Positions 29,636-38,824 are shown, counted from the first letter of the stretch. The stretch: DNA of 64,000 nucleotides from Acidocella sp. KAb 2-4 (GCF_020567705.1 NZ_JAJDJU010000014.1:22619-86618); one strand, 5' to 3'. The notes: a model not told the origin generated them from the letters alone. A program made the numbers and translations.

Positions 29636-30001
29636 ATGGACCTTTACAAGGCATTTGGACGCGGGATTTTGGCGCTGATCATTGTGATCACGTTGTCCGT
29701 CCCGTCGTTCGCCCGCGCCATGTCGATGCAAACCAGTCAAGCTCAAGCGAATATGAGCGTGATGGTTGGTTGTCATGGGCAGCCTTGTAGCGACCATCAA
29801 TCCAATAGCCCTGTTCAAAACAAAGCTGCAACCTGCATGACAGCTTTCTGCATCGCTCCTCTTCTTTTGGCGCCAAACCCGGTGGCGGTTTTTAGCACCG
29901 TGTCTTACCCGATAGTTCATCGGGTTATTGCCGCGACGTTCCCGCTGGGTATGTCGCAAAACCCTGACCCATACCCTCCCAGACAGAATCACCTGATTTA
30001 A
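29636..30001 (+). CDS. Small exported Cys-containing protein, unknown
   Basis: 121 residues with a signal peptide (GILALIIVITLSVPSFARA). The mature part has four cysteines as C-x4-C and C-x4-C (VGCHGQPCSD; ATCMTAFC), with a hydrophobic second half. I do not recognise the family; it resembles the small DUF2946-type proteins placed near copper genes. A role in periplasmic metal handling is inferred from the multicopper oxidase gene next to it. Confidence 0.6.
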   Translation: MDLYKAFGRGILALIIVITLSVPSFARAMSMQTSQAQANMSVMVGCHGQPCSDHQSNSPVQNKAATCMTAFCIAPLLLAPNPVAVFSTVSYPIVHRVIAATFPLGMSQNPDPYPPRQNHLI

Positions 30002-30028
30002 CCGCCTCCGAAATTTCGGAAGGCGGTT
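30000..30028. terminator. Palindromic hairpin, possible terminator
   Basis: AACCGCC..TCCGAAA/TTTCGGA..GGCGGTT is a near-perfect palindrome with one bulge, directly after the stop at 30001. There is no T run, so termination is only possible. Confidence 0.45.
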
Positions 30029-30117
30029 CTAGCAGCTTGGTTGGCGCTTAGCGCCAATTTGCTTACGATTTTACCAATCTATTCGGAAATCGTGGTTCAT
30101 CTGTTGAGGATTGTTTC

Positions 30118-31557
30118 ATGTCGAATTTTTGGCCGGAGGCGTTGAGTCGCCGGCGTTTACTAATGGCGAGTAGTGCCGCTTTAACGATACCTCTATTTGC
30201 TGCCCAGCGTGCCGTCGCCGAAGGCGACAAGGATATAGTAACCCTCAAACCCGCGCCAGGTTTGGCGCCGATCATGGGGGCTGGGCAGGCGGAGACGCCG
30301 GTCCTTGCCTATAACGGCATGGTCAGTGGGCCGGTGTTGCGACTGGCGCAGGGCAAGCTGTTTCAGGCCGATGTTATAAACGGACTGAATGAAGGCACGA
30401 CGGTTCATTGGCATGGCATCAGCCTGCCCAACGCCATGGATGGCGTGCCCGGCCTGACGCAAGCCAGCATCAAGCCTGGTGGCAGTTTTCACTATGCTTT
30501 CACACCGCCGGATGCCGGCACATTCTGGTATCACCCGCATGACCATACAGCCCAGCAAATGGGCCGCGGCATGGCTGGTGCGTTGATTGTTGAAGAACCA
30601 GAGCCGCCCGGTTTTGACCGCGATGTGCTCTGGGTTCTCCAAGACTGGGAACTGCTTTCAGACAATCAGATTGTTGATGGCTTTGATAATGAGATGGAAG
30701 GCATGATGTCGGGCCGCATCGGCCCGACGGTGACGATTAACGGTACAATCCCGACGCCGGTATCCATCCGAGCTGGTGAGAGGATCCGCCTGCGGCTGAT
30801 TAATGCTTGTCTTGCCCGCTTTATGGCGCTGCGCTTTGCCGGGCATCGTGTTGTCGTGATGGCACTGGATGGCCAACCGGTTGCGCAGCCATTTGAGCCG
30901 GATGGTGGTCTAACCGTAATTGCGCCGGCACAACGTGTGGATCTGCTGCTTCAAGCAACCGGCGAGCCTGGAAGCAAATACCCGGTTACGGACGAGTTTT
31001 ATGGGAATAACCAGAGCTATAAGCTGGTTGATCTAGCTTATTCAGGAGATTCAAAATTAACCATCTCCACGAAGCCGATTATTCTACCGCCTAATCCGGT
31101 TCCCAAACCCGATCTCACAAACCCTGTTCGCCATCAGCTTACCATCGTTGGTGGTGGAATGAGCGGCATGGGTATGGGAGGCATGATGGGTGGAATGGGG
31201 ATGATGGCTGACGGAAATGCCGCCACGCCCCAAATATGGGGTATCAAAGGACCCGACGGTTTAAACCAGGGCATGGCGCCGATTTTGACGCTGCCGCTGG
31301 GCCGCACTGCCGTCATTAGCCTAATCAACCAGACCAAATGGTGGCACCCCATGCATTTGCATGGCTACAGTTTCCATGTGCTCTCGCGTAATGGGAACGC
31401 CGAGCAATTCCCGCACATCCGCGACACAGTGATCCTGCGACCGAAAGATACGGTGACAATCGCGTTTGTCGCCAACAATCCGGGAGATTGGATGTTTCAT
31501 TGCCACGTCGTCGAACACCAGGATTTTGGCCTGATGACCGTAATTCGTATCGCCTAA
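30118..31557 (+). CDS. Periplasmic multicopper oxidase (CueO/laccase type)
   Basis: 479 residues with a twin-arginine leader (SRRRLLMASSAALTIPLFAA). Copper ligands: TVHWHG, FWYHPHDHT, HPMHLHG and the closing HCHVVEHQDFGLM, so T1, T2 and T3 sites are complete. A Met-rich insert (GMSGMGMGGMMGGMGMM, about residues 345-361) resembles the Cu(I)-binding loop of CueO. It probably oxidises Cu(I) to Cu(II) in the periplasm. The next genes on the strand are also copper-linked. Confidence 0.93.
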   Translation: MSNFWPEALSRRRLLMASSAALTIPLFAAQRAVAEGDKDIVTLKPAPGLAPIMGAGQAETPVLAYNGMVSGPVLRLAQGKLFQADVINGLNEGTTVHWHGISLPNAMDGVPGLTQASIKPGGSFHYAFTPPDAGTFWYHPHDHTAQQMGRGMAGALIVEEPEPPGFDRDVLWVLQDWELLSDNQIVDGFDNEMEGMMSGRIGPTVTINGTIPTPVSIRAGERIRLRLINACLARFMALRFAGHRVVVMALDGQPVAQPFEPDGGLTVIAPAQRVDLLLQATGEPGSKYPVTDEFYGNNQSYKLVDLAYSGDSKLTISTKPIILPPNPVPKPDLTNPVRHQLTIVGGGMSGMGMGGMMGGMGMMADGNAATPQIWGIKGPDGLNQGMAPILTLPLGRTAVISLINQTKWWHPMHLHGYSFHVLSRNGNAEQFPHIRDTVILRPKDTVTIAFVANNPGDWMFHCHVVEHQDFGLMTVIRIA

Positions 31558-31586
31558 AATTTGTATCAAACAAGGAGTCAAAAACA

Positions 31587-32045
31587 ATGAATAACATGCT
31601 AAAATATGCAGTATTCGCGCTCTCGGCGGTGACGCCGTTATCCGCAATCGCGGCACCTATCCAGGCGACATTATATAAAAACCCTGAATGTGATTGTTGC
31701 CAGAACTATGCCCAATATCTCGATAAAAACGGCTTTGATGTTAAAGTTATACCGTCACCAAACCTCGATGCCTTGACTCAGGAAGCTGGGGTGCCGACAG
31801 CATTAAATGGGTGTCATCTCACGAAGATTGATGGTTATGTGATCGAAGGTCATGTCCCAGCTTCGATTGTAAAAAAACTTTTGACGGAGCGACCTGCGAT
31901 TAAAGGCATTGCCATTGCGGGCATGCCGGCAGGTGTACCGGGAATGCCAAGTATGACGGGCATGAGCTCCGGCCCGATCAATGTTTATGAGGTTGGAACA
32001 TCGACCCCCGTCATTTATGCGACGGTTCAACCGGGCGAATTCTAA
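31587..32045 (+). CDS. DUF411 periplasmic metal-binding protein
   Basis: 152 residues from the ATG at 31587 (AAGGAG upstream). Signal peptide AVFALSAVTPLSAIAA, then the DUF411 motif YKNPECDCCQNYAQYL and GVPTALNGCHLTKIDGYVIEGHVPA. A Met-rich turn (GMPAGVPGMPSMTGM) follows. DUF411 proteins are found in copper-resistance loci and probably bind copper through the CxCC motif. Confidence 0.92.
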   Translation: MNNMLKYAVFALSAVTPLSAIAAPIQATLYKNPECDCCQNYAQYLDKNGFDVKVIPSPNLDALTQEAGVPTALNGCHLTKIDGYVIEGHVPASIVKKLLTERPAIKGIAIAGMPAGVPGMPSMTGMSSGPINVYEVGTSTPVIYATVQPGEF

Positions 32046-32078
32046 GAAACTACACGCAACCAACAAAGGAATAAGTTA

Positions 32079-32450
32079 ATGATCAAAATCGCACAAGTTA
32101 TCGCAATATCAACCGTTTTAGTTGGAGTTGCAGCTGGTATTTCGACGGCGCGAGCAGCCACGCCGCCTGCACCAACAAATGATATGACCGCAGGAAATGG
32201 CGGTGGAATGATGGGTGGCGGCATGATGGGTAGCGGTATGATGGGCGGAGGCGGCATGACGGCCGGCCATGATAAAACGAAAGGAAAATCCGGCGGTGAT
32301 ATGATGGGCATGATGAATATGATGGCGTCATGCTCCAATATGATGACAGCACAAATCAACATGATGAATGCCATGACAAACGAGATCAATGCTCAGACAA
32401 AGCTGCTAAATCAAGAAGCGGCGTCTGGTGCTGGCTCGGCTCAAAAATAA
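32079..32450 (+). CDS. Small exported Met-rich protein
   Basis: 123 residues: signal peptide (VIAISTVLVGVAAGISTARA), then MMGGGMMGSGMMGG and DMMGMMNMMASCSNMMTAQINMMNAM. Dense methionines suggest periplasmic Cu(I) chelation, although no assigned family is recognised. RBS AAGGAA stands before the ATG. Confidence 0.75.
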   Translation: MIKIAQVIAISTVLVGVAAGISTARAATPPAPTNDMTAGNGGGMMGGGMMGSGMMGGGGMTAGHDKTKGKSGGDMMGMMNMMASCSNMMTAQINMMNAMTNEINAQTKLLNQEAASGAGSAQK

Positions 32451-32471
32451 GCTTTGAAATAAATGATTGGA

Positions 32472-32503
32472 CGGGGATGCACGATTAAATCCGTGCATCC
32501 CCG
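32472..32503. terminator. 12-bp perfect stem-loop between Met-rich gene and membrane gene
   Basis: CGGGGATGCACG (32472-32483) pairs with CGTGCATCCCCG (32492-32503) around an 8-base loop. No T run follows, so it may be an attenuator or mRNA-processing stem as well as a terminator. Confidence 0.6.
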
Positions 32504-32529
32504 CGCCCAACTCGCTGAGGAACCAGATT

Positions 32530-33009
32530 TTGAAGGATGTTATTTCAATAGAGCCGACATCAGTGATACAATGGCAATTTATTCGTCGTTATATGCTCAC
32601 CATGGCGGCAGGTAATCTCCTCTGGGAAATTCTCCAGCAGCCATTCTATACATTGTGGCAGACAGCTTCTCTGGTTTATCTGACTTTTGCGATCGTGCAT
32701 TGCTGGATCGGTGATGTGATGATTGCGGCGTCCTGCCTTGCTCTAGGGATATGCACGTCACGCATTCTACGATCGAGACAGTTTTTCCCAGTGGGTGCTT
32801 TTGTGACCCTTCTTGCAGGATTAGCTTATACAATATTCAGCGAGTGGCGAAATATGTCCATTCATCATTTCTGGACTTACAGCGCTTACATGCCACGACT
32901 ACCGTTCGTTGGAACCGGTCTTCTACCCATATTACAATGGATTTTAATTCCGATGCTTTCACTCTATTTGGCGCGGAAATTGTCATTGAAATTGATGGCT
33001 ATCTCATGA
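32530..33009 (+). CDS. Small polytopic membrane protein, unknown
   Basis: 159 residues from a TTG at 32530 preceded by GAGGA; the frame is open upstream to 32467 but passes through the stem-loop. About four hydrophobic segments (FAIVHCWIGDVMIAASCLALGICT, FVTLLAGLAYTIF, LLPILQWILIPMLSLYL) with WEILQQPFYTLW at the start. Not recognised. It is coupled to the following ScsB-like gene by ATGA overlap, so it likely acts with it. Confidence 0.65.
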   Translation: MKDVISIEPTSVIQWQFIRRYMLTMAAGNLLWEILQQPFYTLWQTASLVYLTFAIVHCWIGDVMIAASCLALGICTSRILRSRQFFPVGAFVTLLAGLAYTIFSEWRNMSIHHFWTYSAYMPRLPFVGTGLLPILQWILIPMLSLYLARKLSLKLMAIS

Positions 33010-35171
33010 ACGTTATCAAAACGAAGCTTCAATTTATCGCGTTGACGCTGTGTCTAAGCCTCACACTACAGACATTAATATCTCGGTCTGCTTTTGCTGC
33101 AACAACGCCGTGGGTTGGCGATGGCAACGCAGCGGCCAGATTGATTACAGCCGTGGAAGCGACGGGCTCAGCCGGACAAATCGATGCTGCTCTACAGATA
33201 CGCTTGGCACCAGGCTGGCACGCCTATTGGCGCAGTCCAGGCGACGCAGGATTTCCGCCATCGATTGATTGGGGTGGCTCCGAAAATTTAAAATCTGCCC
33301 AGTTATTCTGGCCCGCACCGAAGCGTTTCATCCTAGATGGTTTGATCACCCAAGGCTATGAGAATAGCGTGGTACTGCCGATTGCGGTCACGCTCGAGCG
33401 AGCAACTCAGCCAGCGCGCCTGCAGGCCAGCGTGCGTTATGCAGCATGCAAGGATATTTGTGTTCCTTATACCGCGAAGTTCACGTTGCCGCTCCCTTCC
33501 GGCGTGGCACTTCCGGGGCCAGAGGCGTCGATGATCGCCAATGCGTGGACCACTGTTCCAGGAACACCAGCCGAAGCGGGGCTTGGAGTTTCATCGGTTG
33601 TTATTTCACGTGTCGATACCCCAAGTCCGGGATCGGTTCTTTCGGTTATAATCGACATGGGCTCAAAGCCTCTGTTATATCCTGATGTTTTTATAGAGGG
33701 ATTACTAGGCTCCGCACCGGGTGCTCCGACGATTACGCTCAATCCGACAAATCACCGTGCCATTTTAAGTGTGTTTCTAAAAAACCATGCCGCTGCATCG
33801 ATCGCCGGCAAAAATTTGCAGTTTACATTAGCGGGTGGGACGCAGCCCGCGACATTTGCGGCCGCACCTGTAGATGGTCCGCTGCCTGCACAATCAAGTG
33901 ACCAGAATACTCCCGGCATTATCCTCATCGCACTTCTCGGTGGTTTGATTTTAAATGTTATGCCCTGCGTATTGCCGGTGCTCTCGTTGAAGCTATTCGG
34001 CCTGATATCAGCAACCGGCACACAAAGACTGCAGTTCAGGTTCAATCTTCTGGCGACCGCAGCAGGTGTTGTGTCTTCCTTCCTTGTGATCGCAACGCTT
34101 TTAATTCTTCTAAAAATAGCCGGTCAGGCGATCGGTTGGGGGATTCAATTCCAGCAGCCGTGGTTTCTGGGTACCATGGCGGTTGTTACCACATTATTTG
34201 CGGCAAACCTTTGGGACTGGCTCCCGGTTTCGACGCCGAGCTTTGCGCGACACGCGGCAGGGGTCGGCATGCGTAGCCATCCTCGCATCCTGGCTTTTTT
34301 CACGGGAGTATTCGCTACCATTCTGGCCACCTCCTGCTCCGCCCCCTTTGTGGGCACCGCAGTTGGTTTTGCCCTGGCGCGCGATCCTCTCACAATTGTC
34401 CAGATTTTCGTGGCACTCGGGGTCGGCATGGCCTTTCCTTATCTTGCCGTAGCAGCGCTACCCGGACTGGCCCGTTTTTTGCCAAAGTCTGGCCCGTGGA
34501 TGATCAAGCTTCGGGTCGTTTTGGGATTTGCACTCCTTGGCACGGCAATCTGGTTAATTTCTATCATCGCCGCAGTCGTTTCATTAATGGCGGCGATAAT
34601 TTCCAGCGTCATCTTGCTGACTTTCTTGGTCATCTTGTTTCTCCGTCATCGAACACCTCTTGTATCGTCAAAACGCCGTCGGATTTGGTCAGGCGTAGCC
34701 GCAACCGTGGCATTCACTGCGGTCATTACGCCAATTGTATTTCAACGATTGGAAACTCAGTCGACGCCTATCGAGGCGAGTTTCGATCCAGTATTCCAAC
34801 CTTTTGAGCAGTCTCGCATAAATGAACTGGTTGCCAAAAATAAACTGGTTTTTGTTGATGTGACCGCAGCGTGGTGTCTTGTATGTAAAGTCAACGCACT
34901 CACGGTCTTGGAGCGTAACCCTGTAGCGGCGCAATTACGGTCGGCAAATGTCGTCGCCATGCGCGCTGACTGGACCCGGCCGAACCCAATTATCACCGCC
35001 TATCTGGAAAGCTTTCATCGCTACGGCGTACCGTTGGACGTCATCTATGGGCCGGGTGCGCCGTCTGGAATACTTCTCCCAAGTCTGCTGACGCCAGGTG
35101 CCGTGATGGATGCATTTCAACACGCTGGCACCCCCATTCATTCCAACAATCGAGCAGAGGCTTCACAATGA
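33006..35171 (+). CDS. scsB: ScsB/DsbD-like thiol-disulfide transporter
   Basis: 721 residues from the ATG overlapping the previous stop. Layout: signal peptide, ScsB-type N-terminal domain with YAACKDICVPY, an eight-helix DsbD core with NVMPCVLPVLSLK and TSCSAPFVGTA, then a C-terminal thioredoxin-like domain with TAAWCLVCKVN (CxxC). It moves electrons across the inner membrane to keep periplasmic cysteines reduced, which supports copper tolerance in Scs systems. The frame continues upstream to 32751 without family features. Confidence 0.92.
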   Translation: MNVIKTKLQFIALTLCLSLTLQTLISRSAFAATTPWVGDGNAAARLITAVEATGSAGQIDAALQIRLAPGWHAYWRSPGDAGFPPSIDWGGSENLKSAQLFWPAPKRFILDGLITQGYENSVVLPIAVTLERATQPARLQASVRYAACKDICVPYTAKFTLPLPSGVALPGPEASMIANAWTTVPGTPAEAGLGVSSVVISRVDTPSPGSVLSVIIDMGSKPLLYPDVFIEGLLGSAPGAPTITLNPTNHRAILSVFLKNHAAASIAGKNLQFTLAGGTQPATFAAAPVDGPLPAQSSDQNTPGIILIALLGGLILNVMPCVLPVLSLKLFGLISATGTQRLQFRFNLLATAAGVVSSFLVIATLLILLKIAGQAIGWGIQFQQPWFLGTMAVVTTLFAANLWDWLPVSTPSFARHAAGVGMRSHPRILAFFTGVFATILATSCSAPFVGTAVGFALARDPLTIVQIFVALGVGMAFPYLAVAALPGLARFLPKSGPWMIKLRVVLGFALLGTAIWLISIIAAVVSLMAAIISSVILLTFLVILFLRHRTPLVSSKRRRIWSGVAATVAFTAVITPIVFQRLETQSTPIEASFDPVFQPFEQSRINELVAKNKLVFVDVTAAWCLVCKVNALTVLERNPVAAQLRSANVVAMRADWTRPNPIITAYLESFHRYGVPLDVIYGPGAPSGILLPSLLTPGAVMDAFQHAGTPIHSNNRAEASQ

Positions 35172-35782
35172 ATTTTTATGAGCGTCATATCCTGCCGCCT
35201 TTGCTAAATTTTGCCATGGGACAAAAACAGCTCCAACCATTCCGTGAACGTGTGATAGCGAGTGCAACCGGCGAAGTGCTGGAACTCGGTATCGGATCTG
35301 GGCTTAATCTGACGCATTACGGGAGCAGCGTGCGCTCAGTAACCGGTGTAGAACCATCGGCAGAACTGTTGAAAATGGCTGAGCACCTAGTAGATCGGGC
35401 CATTGTGCCGGTAGAATTGTTAAAAGCTTCCGCCGAGGATTTGCCGATGGAATCTGCTTCCTTTGACACAGTTGTCACCACCTGGACACTTTGCACAATC
35501 CCGAACGCGCATAATGCACTACAGGAAGCGAGGCGCGTACTCCGGCCAGGCGGCATCCTGTTATTTGTTGAACACGGCCGTGCGCCGGAAGCGAATGTCG
35601 CCCGATGGCAGGACCGGCTTGACCATGTCTGGGGATCCATCGCAGGCGGCTGTCATCTAAACCGTAAAATCGATGCTCTTATCACCGATGCAGGGTTCGA
35701 TATTCAGATATTGCATCATCACCGAATACCTGGACCACGAACGCATACGTATTTTTACGAGGGGCAGGCTAGGCCCCTATGA
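35168..35782 (+). CDS. Class I SAM-dependent methyltransferase
   Basis: 204 residues with motif I VLELGIGSGLNL, VEPSAELLKMA, ASAEDLPMESASFDTVVTTWTLC and RRVLRPGGILLFVEHG. This resembles the phospholipid or UbiE-like methyltransferases. It overlaps scsB (ATGA) and the SCO gene, so it is part of the copper operon; the substrate is unknown. Confidence 0.85.
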   Translation: MNFYERHILPPLLNFAMGQKQLQPFRERVIASATGEVLELGIGSGLNLTHYGSSVRSVTGVEPSAELLKMAEHLVDRAIVPVELLKASAEDLPMESASFDTVVTTWTLCTIPNAHNALQEARRVLRPGGILLFVEHGRAPEANVARWQDRLDHVWGSIAGGCHLNRKIDALITDAGFDIQILHHHRIPGPRTHTYFYEGQARPL

Positions 35783-36444
35783 GAATCATCCGAGGTCTTG
35801 CGATCGGTACTGGAATCGCGGTTGCTGTATTAATCACTATGGTGGCGATTAATCCGGCGCTGCTTAAGCATGTGGCATCAAGCTTACTAGCGCCAGTATC
35901 TGGTTCAGACAATGGCGGACAAATGGCCACGACAACCAATTCGGGAATTCCACCTGGAGCGCCAATCGGTGGTTCATTCCAGCTGATAAATCAGCTCAGC
36001 CAGCCGGTAACCGATGCCACCTATCACGGCAAATATATGCTGGTGTTTTTCGGCTATAGCCATTGCCCTGATGAATGTCCCCTGACATTGCAGAAGATGG
36101 TTTTGATTATGAATGCGTTGGGACCATTAGCGCAGCATGTTGCACCGATTTTTATCACGATTGATCCAACGCGCGATACGCCGCCTGCCTTGAAAGCCTA
36201 TCTCTCAAAATTTGGACCAGATTTGATAGGTCTGACGGGAAGTAACGCGCAGATTGCCGGCGTGGCCCATGAATATGCTGTGGCGTTCAATACGAATGAT
36301 CTCGAAGCATCCGGTGCGAGTTTGATCAGCCACTCGACATATATCTACCTTATGGGTCCGGATGGAAAATTTCTAAACCTGTTTCCGTTTACCATAACTG
36401 TTACTCAGCTAACTTCAGTCCTGAAAGCCCAAATAAACTCATGA
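35779..36444 (+). CDS. SCO1/SenC copper chaperone
   Basis: 221 residues, N-terminal membrane anchor (GLAIGTGIAVAVLITMVAI). The SCO fold is shown by FFGYSHCPDECPLTLQKM (CxxxC), ITIDPTRDTPPALKAYLSKFG and the distal His in ISHSTYIYLM, the three copper ligands. It acts in copper delivery to cytochrome oxidase or as a thiol reductase. ATGA overlaps on both sides. Confidence 0.94.
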   Translation: MRIIRGLAIGTGIAVAVLITMVAINPALLKHVASSLLAPVSGSDNGGQMATTTNSGIPPGAPIGGSFQLINQLSQPVTDATYHGKYMLVFFGYSHCPDECPLTLQKMVLIMNALGPLAQHVAPIFITIDPTRDTPPALKAYLSKFGPDLIGLTGSNAQIAGVAHEYAVAFNTNDLEASGASLISHSTYIYLMGPDGKFLNLFPFTITVTQLTSVLKAQINS

Positions 36445-37001
36445 TCGAGCGCAAGACAATGCCACGCCGGATCCTGTTGCGCACGGCTTTACTGGCGCCC
36501 CCTTTTGCCATGGGAGCAAGCCAGGTTGCGAAAGCGCAGGAATTGCCTGATCCGCAGATGGACCAAACAGCGCCAATCGCAGTGCCACTATTAAAATTTA
36601 CGACAGCCGCCGGAACGCCGATCAGCCTTAAGAATTTCAAGGGTAAATTTATTCTTCTCAATATCTGGGCGACCTGGTGTGGACCATGCCGTGAGGAAAT
36701 GCCGACCCTTGACCGTTTGCAAGCCAAACTCGGTGGCACGCATTTTCAAGTTGTGCCGATATCCATTGATGCGGGTGGGCTGGCACCCGTGCAGCAATTC
36801 TACCACGAAATCGGCATAAAACATCTTGGCATCTATTTGAATATCACTGGCGATGCCATGGACGCCCTAAATTTAGAAGGTATTCCGGCTAGTTTTCTTA
36901 TTAACCCAGCTGGATTGCAAATCGCCAGTCTCGCCGGTGCTGCTGATTGGAGCAGCCCATCAGCCGTCGCTTTTTTTCAAAAGGCGATGGCCGCACCCTA
37001 A
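36441..37001 (+). CDS. TlpA-like periplasmic thioredoxin
   Basis: 186 residues with leader RRILLRTALLAPPFAMGASQ and the active site NIWATWCGPCREEMPTL. The later IPASFLINPAG carries the cis-Pro. It probably uses reducing power from the ScsB-like protein to act on SCO or other periplasmic thiols. Confidence 0.9.
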   Translation: MIERKTMPRRILLRTALLAPPFAMGASQVAKAQELPDPQMDQTAPIAVPLLKFTTAAGTPISLKNFKGKFILLNIWATWCGPCREEMPTLDRLQAKLGGTHFQVVPISIDAGGLAPVQQFYHEIGIKHLGIYLNITGDAMDALNLEGIPASFLINPAGLQIASLAGAADWSSPSAVAFFQKAMAAP

Positions 37002-37026
37002 CTTCAACTCAAATGGAGAATTTACA

Positions 37027-37413
37027 ATGAACTGTTGCTCACCTTCACCAAACTCTAACCCAACATCCCATCAATCCGGCCTCTCTCGTTGGCGTTCACG
37101 CCTGATGGGACGCACCGGAATCGTTCTTGGACTAATCGCTATTGGCGGCGGCGCTTTGGCTTTTGGCGGTGGCTGGGGAAAGCTGGTCGCCATAGGTGTT
37201 GCGCCAATAATACTTTCAATCCTACCCTGTTTGGTCATGTGCGGCCTTGGATTTTGCATGATGGGTATGTGCAAAAACAAGTCCCATCCTCCAACACAGC
37301 CCTTCGGCCAAAATAATTTCCGCGAAGGCAACAGGTATATGATGCAAGGCAACTCATTGGAATCAACGCCTCAAACAACGCCCTATGCTCAGAAACCATT
37401 CTCTAAAAGTTAA
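37027..37413 (+). CDS. Small Cys/Met-containing membrane protein
   Basis: 128 residues from the ATG at 37027 (GGAGAA upstream). It starts MNCCSPSPN and has two hydrophobic segments (GIVLGLIAIGGGALAFGG, VAIGVAPIILSILPCLVMCGLGFCMMGMC). The second has four Cys, suggestive of metal binding. The C-terminal 40 residues are polar. Family not recognised; last gene of the plus-strand copper operon. Confidence 0.65.
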   Translation: MNCCSPSPNSNPTSHQSGLSRWRSRLMGRTGIVLGLIAIGGGALAFGGGWGKLVAIGVAPIILSILPCLVMCGLGFCMMGMCKNKSHPPTQPFGQNNFREGNRYMMQGNSLESTPQTTPYAQKPFSKS

Positions 37414-37649
37414 AAGGTTCGCGAACCTATTCCATAAAAAATGATCTGGTTGAAAGCTTAAAAAAATACTCGATCGAGTAGCACTTTTTGGTCTGGCGGC
37501 ATTCTAATGATCTTCTTAAATGAAAGTTGACAAAAATGCTTGTATTCTCAAAGCGGATTGGTCCCTTAGATCGCAGCAGTAATCACGTAACTTTGGCAGG
37601 ATTCCAGGTTGCATTCGAGCACGTTTTCGATGAAGATGAGCGTACACAG
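37414..37649. other. Gap with two perfect 14-bp palindromes
   Basis: Between the convergent copper operons there are AGGTTCGCGAACCT (37415-37428) and TACTCGATCGAGTA (37467-37480), the latter followed by CACTTTTTGG. They may be operators or weak terminators. A short open frame (37527-37769) runs into the DUF4396 gene in antisense and is not credible. Confidence 0.45.
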
Positions 37650-38348
37650 TTACATAGCTTCCTTGATGCCGGCACGGACAAGAAACCAATTCATAGGGTA
37701 CGTGGTCGCGAATCCAATGATCATGCCGATCTGCATCATGAACCAATAGACCGGGCTGTCGGGATGTAGTTGTGGTCCAAAAAACACGAAACGCATAAGC
37801 GTCATCCAGCCGAACAACCCAACTTCAAAGGCGGTTAGCGACAGGAAATCCGCCTTGACCGCTGCGATGATCCCATCCTTCAGGCCGAGGCCGCGCATCG
37901 GTGCGATCGAAAAATATTGGAAGGCCACACCCAGGGTGAATGCAAATGCATAGTCGAGCAAAAGCTCGGTGCCGAAAGTCGAGCCGACAAATGCCGCCCC
38001 TGTGAAGAAAACCAGAAACTCCGCGATGATATCGCCGAGTGTGCAACCGGCACCGCAATGGGTTGAGCCTACAAAAGTGGAGACCCAAAAGGGCTGTTCC
38101 GGTTTTTTGTGATGGCGATGGCCGCTATTTTTTGATATTTTGGCAGGTTGCGGCTTCGCGGCGCGACCGAGCGCATAATAGGCCCAGAGGCCAATCGGCC
38201 CGAAATAGAGTGCGGTTATCGGCCAGACCGGATTCATCACTGCCATCGGCTGAGGCCGTTTTCGAATATCAATAACGGTCAGCGCTGCAGATGCAAACGC
38301 GGTGATCAGTGAAACGATCGAGACAATTGTGAGCCAAGGTGGGATCAT
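37650..38348 (-). CDS. DUF4396 membrane protein
   Basis: 232 residues from the ATG at 38348, which overlaps the cueR stop as ATGA. It begins with helix WLTIVSIVSLITAFASAALTVID, followed by MNPVWPITALYFGPIGLWAYYALG, STHCGAGCTLGDIIAEF and MMQIGMIIGFATTYPMNWFLVRAGIKEAM. These are typical DUF4396 features. Function is unproven; its usual association with copper ATPases and the conserved HCGAGC suggests a metal role. Confidence 0.85.
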   Translation of the reverse strand: MIPPWLTIVSIVSLITAFASAALTVIDIRKRPQPMAVMNPVWPITALYFGPIGLWAYYALGRAAKPQPAKISKNSGHRHHKKPEQPFWVSTFVGSTHCGAGCTLGDIIAEFLVFFTGAAFVGSTFGTELLLDYAFAFTLGVAFQYFSIAPMRGLGLKDGIIAAVKADFLSLTAFEVGLFGWMTLMRFVFFGPQLHPDSPVYWFMMQIGMIIGFATTYPMNWFLVRAGIKEAM

Positions 38349-38824
38349 GCATTTACTCCTTTTTGGCGGCGCGTTCCTGCGGTGGGTACCTTGACGGCGC
38401 AGGTACCTTGATCCTGCGTTAATTTGGTGGGCTTTACGGCTAGATCGTCCATAATAGGGCAGTTGGGGCGCTGATCTCCACGGCAATGATCCGCGAGGTG
38501 CTCGACTGCCCGCAACATGACTTCCATCTCGGCGATCTTGCGGCGGAGGGAGGTGGCGTGATCGAGTGCGATCCGCTTCACATCGGCACTGGCGCGCGCC
38601 TCATTGCGCCAGAGCGAGAGCAGACGTTCGATATTGGCAATCGAGTATCCGAGATCACGTGCCCGCCTGATGAATCGAAGCGTATGGATATCGCTTTCGG
38701 TATAGGTCCGGTAATTGCCTTCGGTGCGTCCAACGGCCGGCAACAGCCTTATGCTCTCGTAGTAACGGATCATTTTCGTGGAGACGCCGGATTGTTTTGC
38801 CGCGTCGCTGATAGTGTTCGGCAT
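38345..38824 (-). CDS. cueR: CueR-like MerR-family copper regulator
   Basis: 159 residues from the ATG at 38824. HTH: AKQSGVSTKMIRYYESIRLLP; dimer helix; metal loop with C114 and C122 (HCRGDQRPNCPI), spacing eight, as in CueR for Cu(I). It should activate copA and copZ from promoters with 19-bp spacers. It lies 55 bases after copA on the same strand and is coupled to DUF4396. Confidence 0.92.
   Translation of the reverse strand: MPNTISDAAKQSGVSTKMIRYYESIRLLPAVGRTEGNYRTYTESDIHTLRFIRRARDLGYSIANIERLLSLWRNEARASADVKRIALDHATSLRRKIAEMEVMLRAVEHLADHCRGDQRPNCPIMDDLAVKPTKLTQDQGTCAVKVPTAGTRRQKGVNA

Noticed and set aside
32751..33005. Longer N-terminus for the ScsB-like protein
   Set aside because: The extension overlaps the membrane-protein gene in another frame; the ATG at 33006 overlaps that gene's stop and is followed by a signal peptide.
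37527..37769. 80-codon plus-strand frame between copper operons
   Set aside because: Its second half is antisense to DUF4396 and no family feature is visible.
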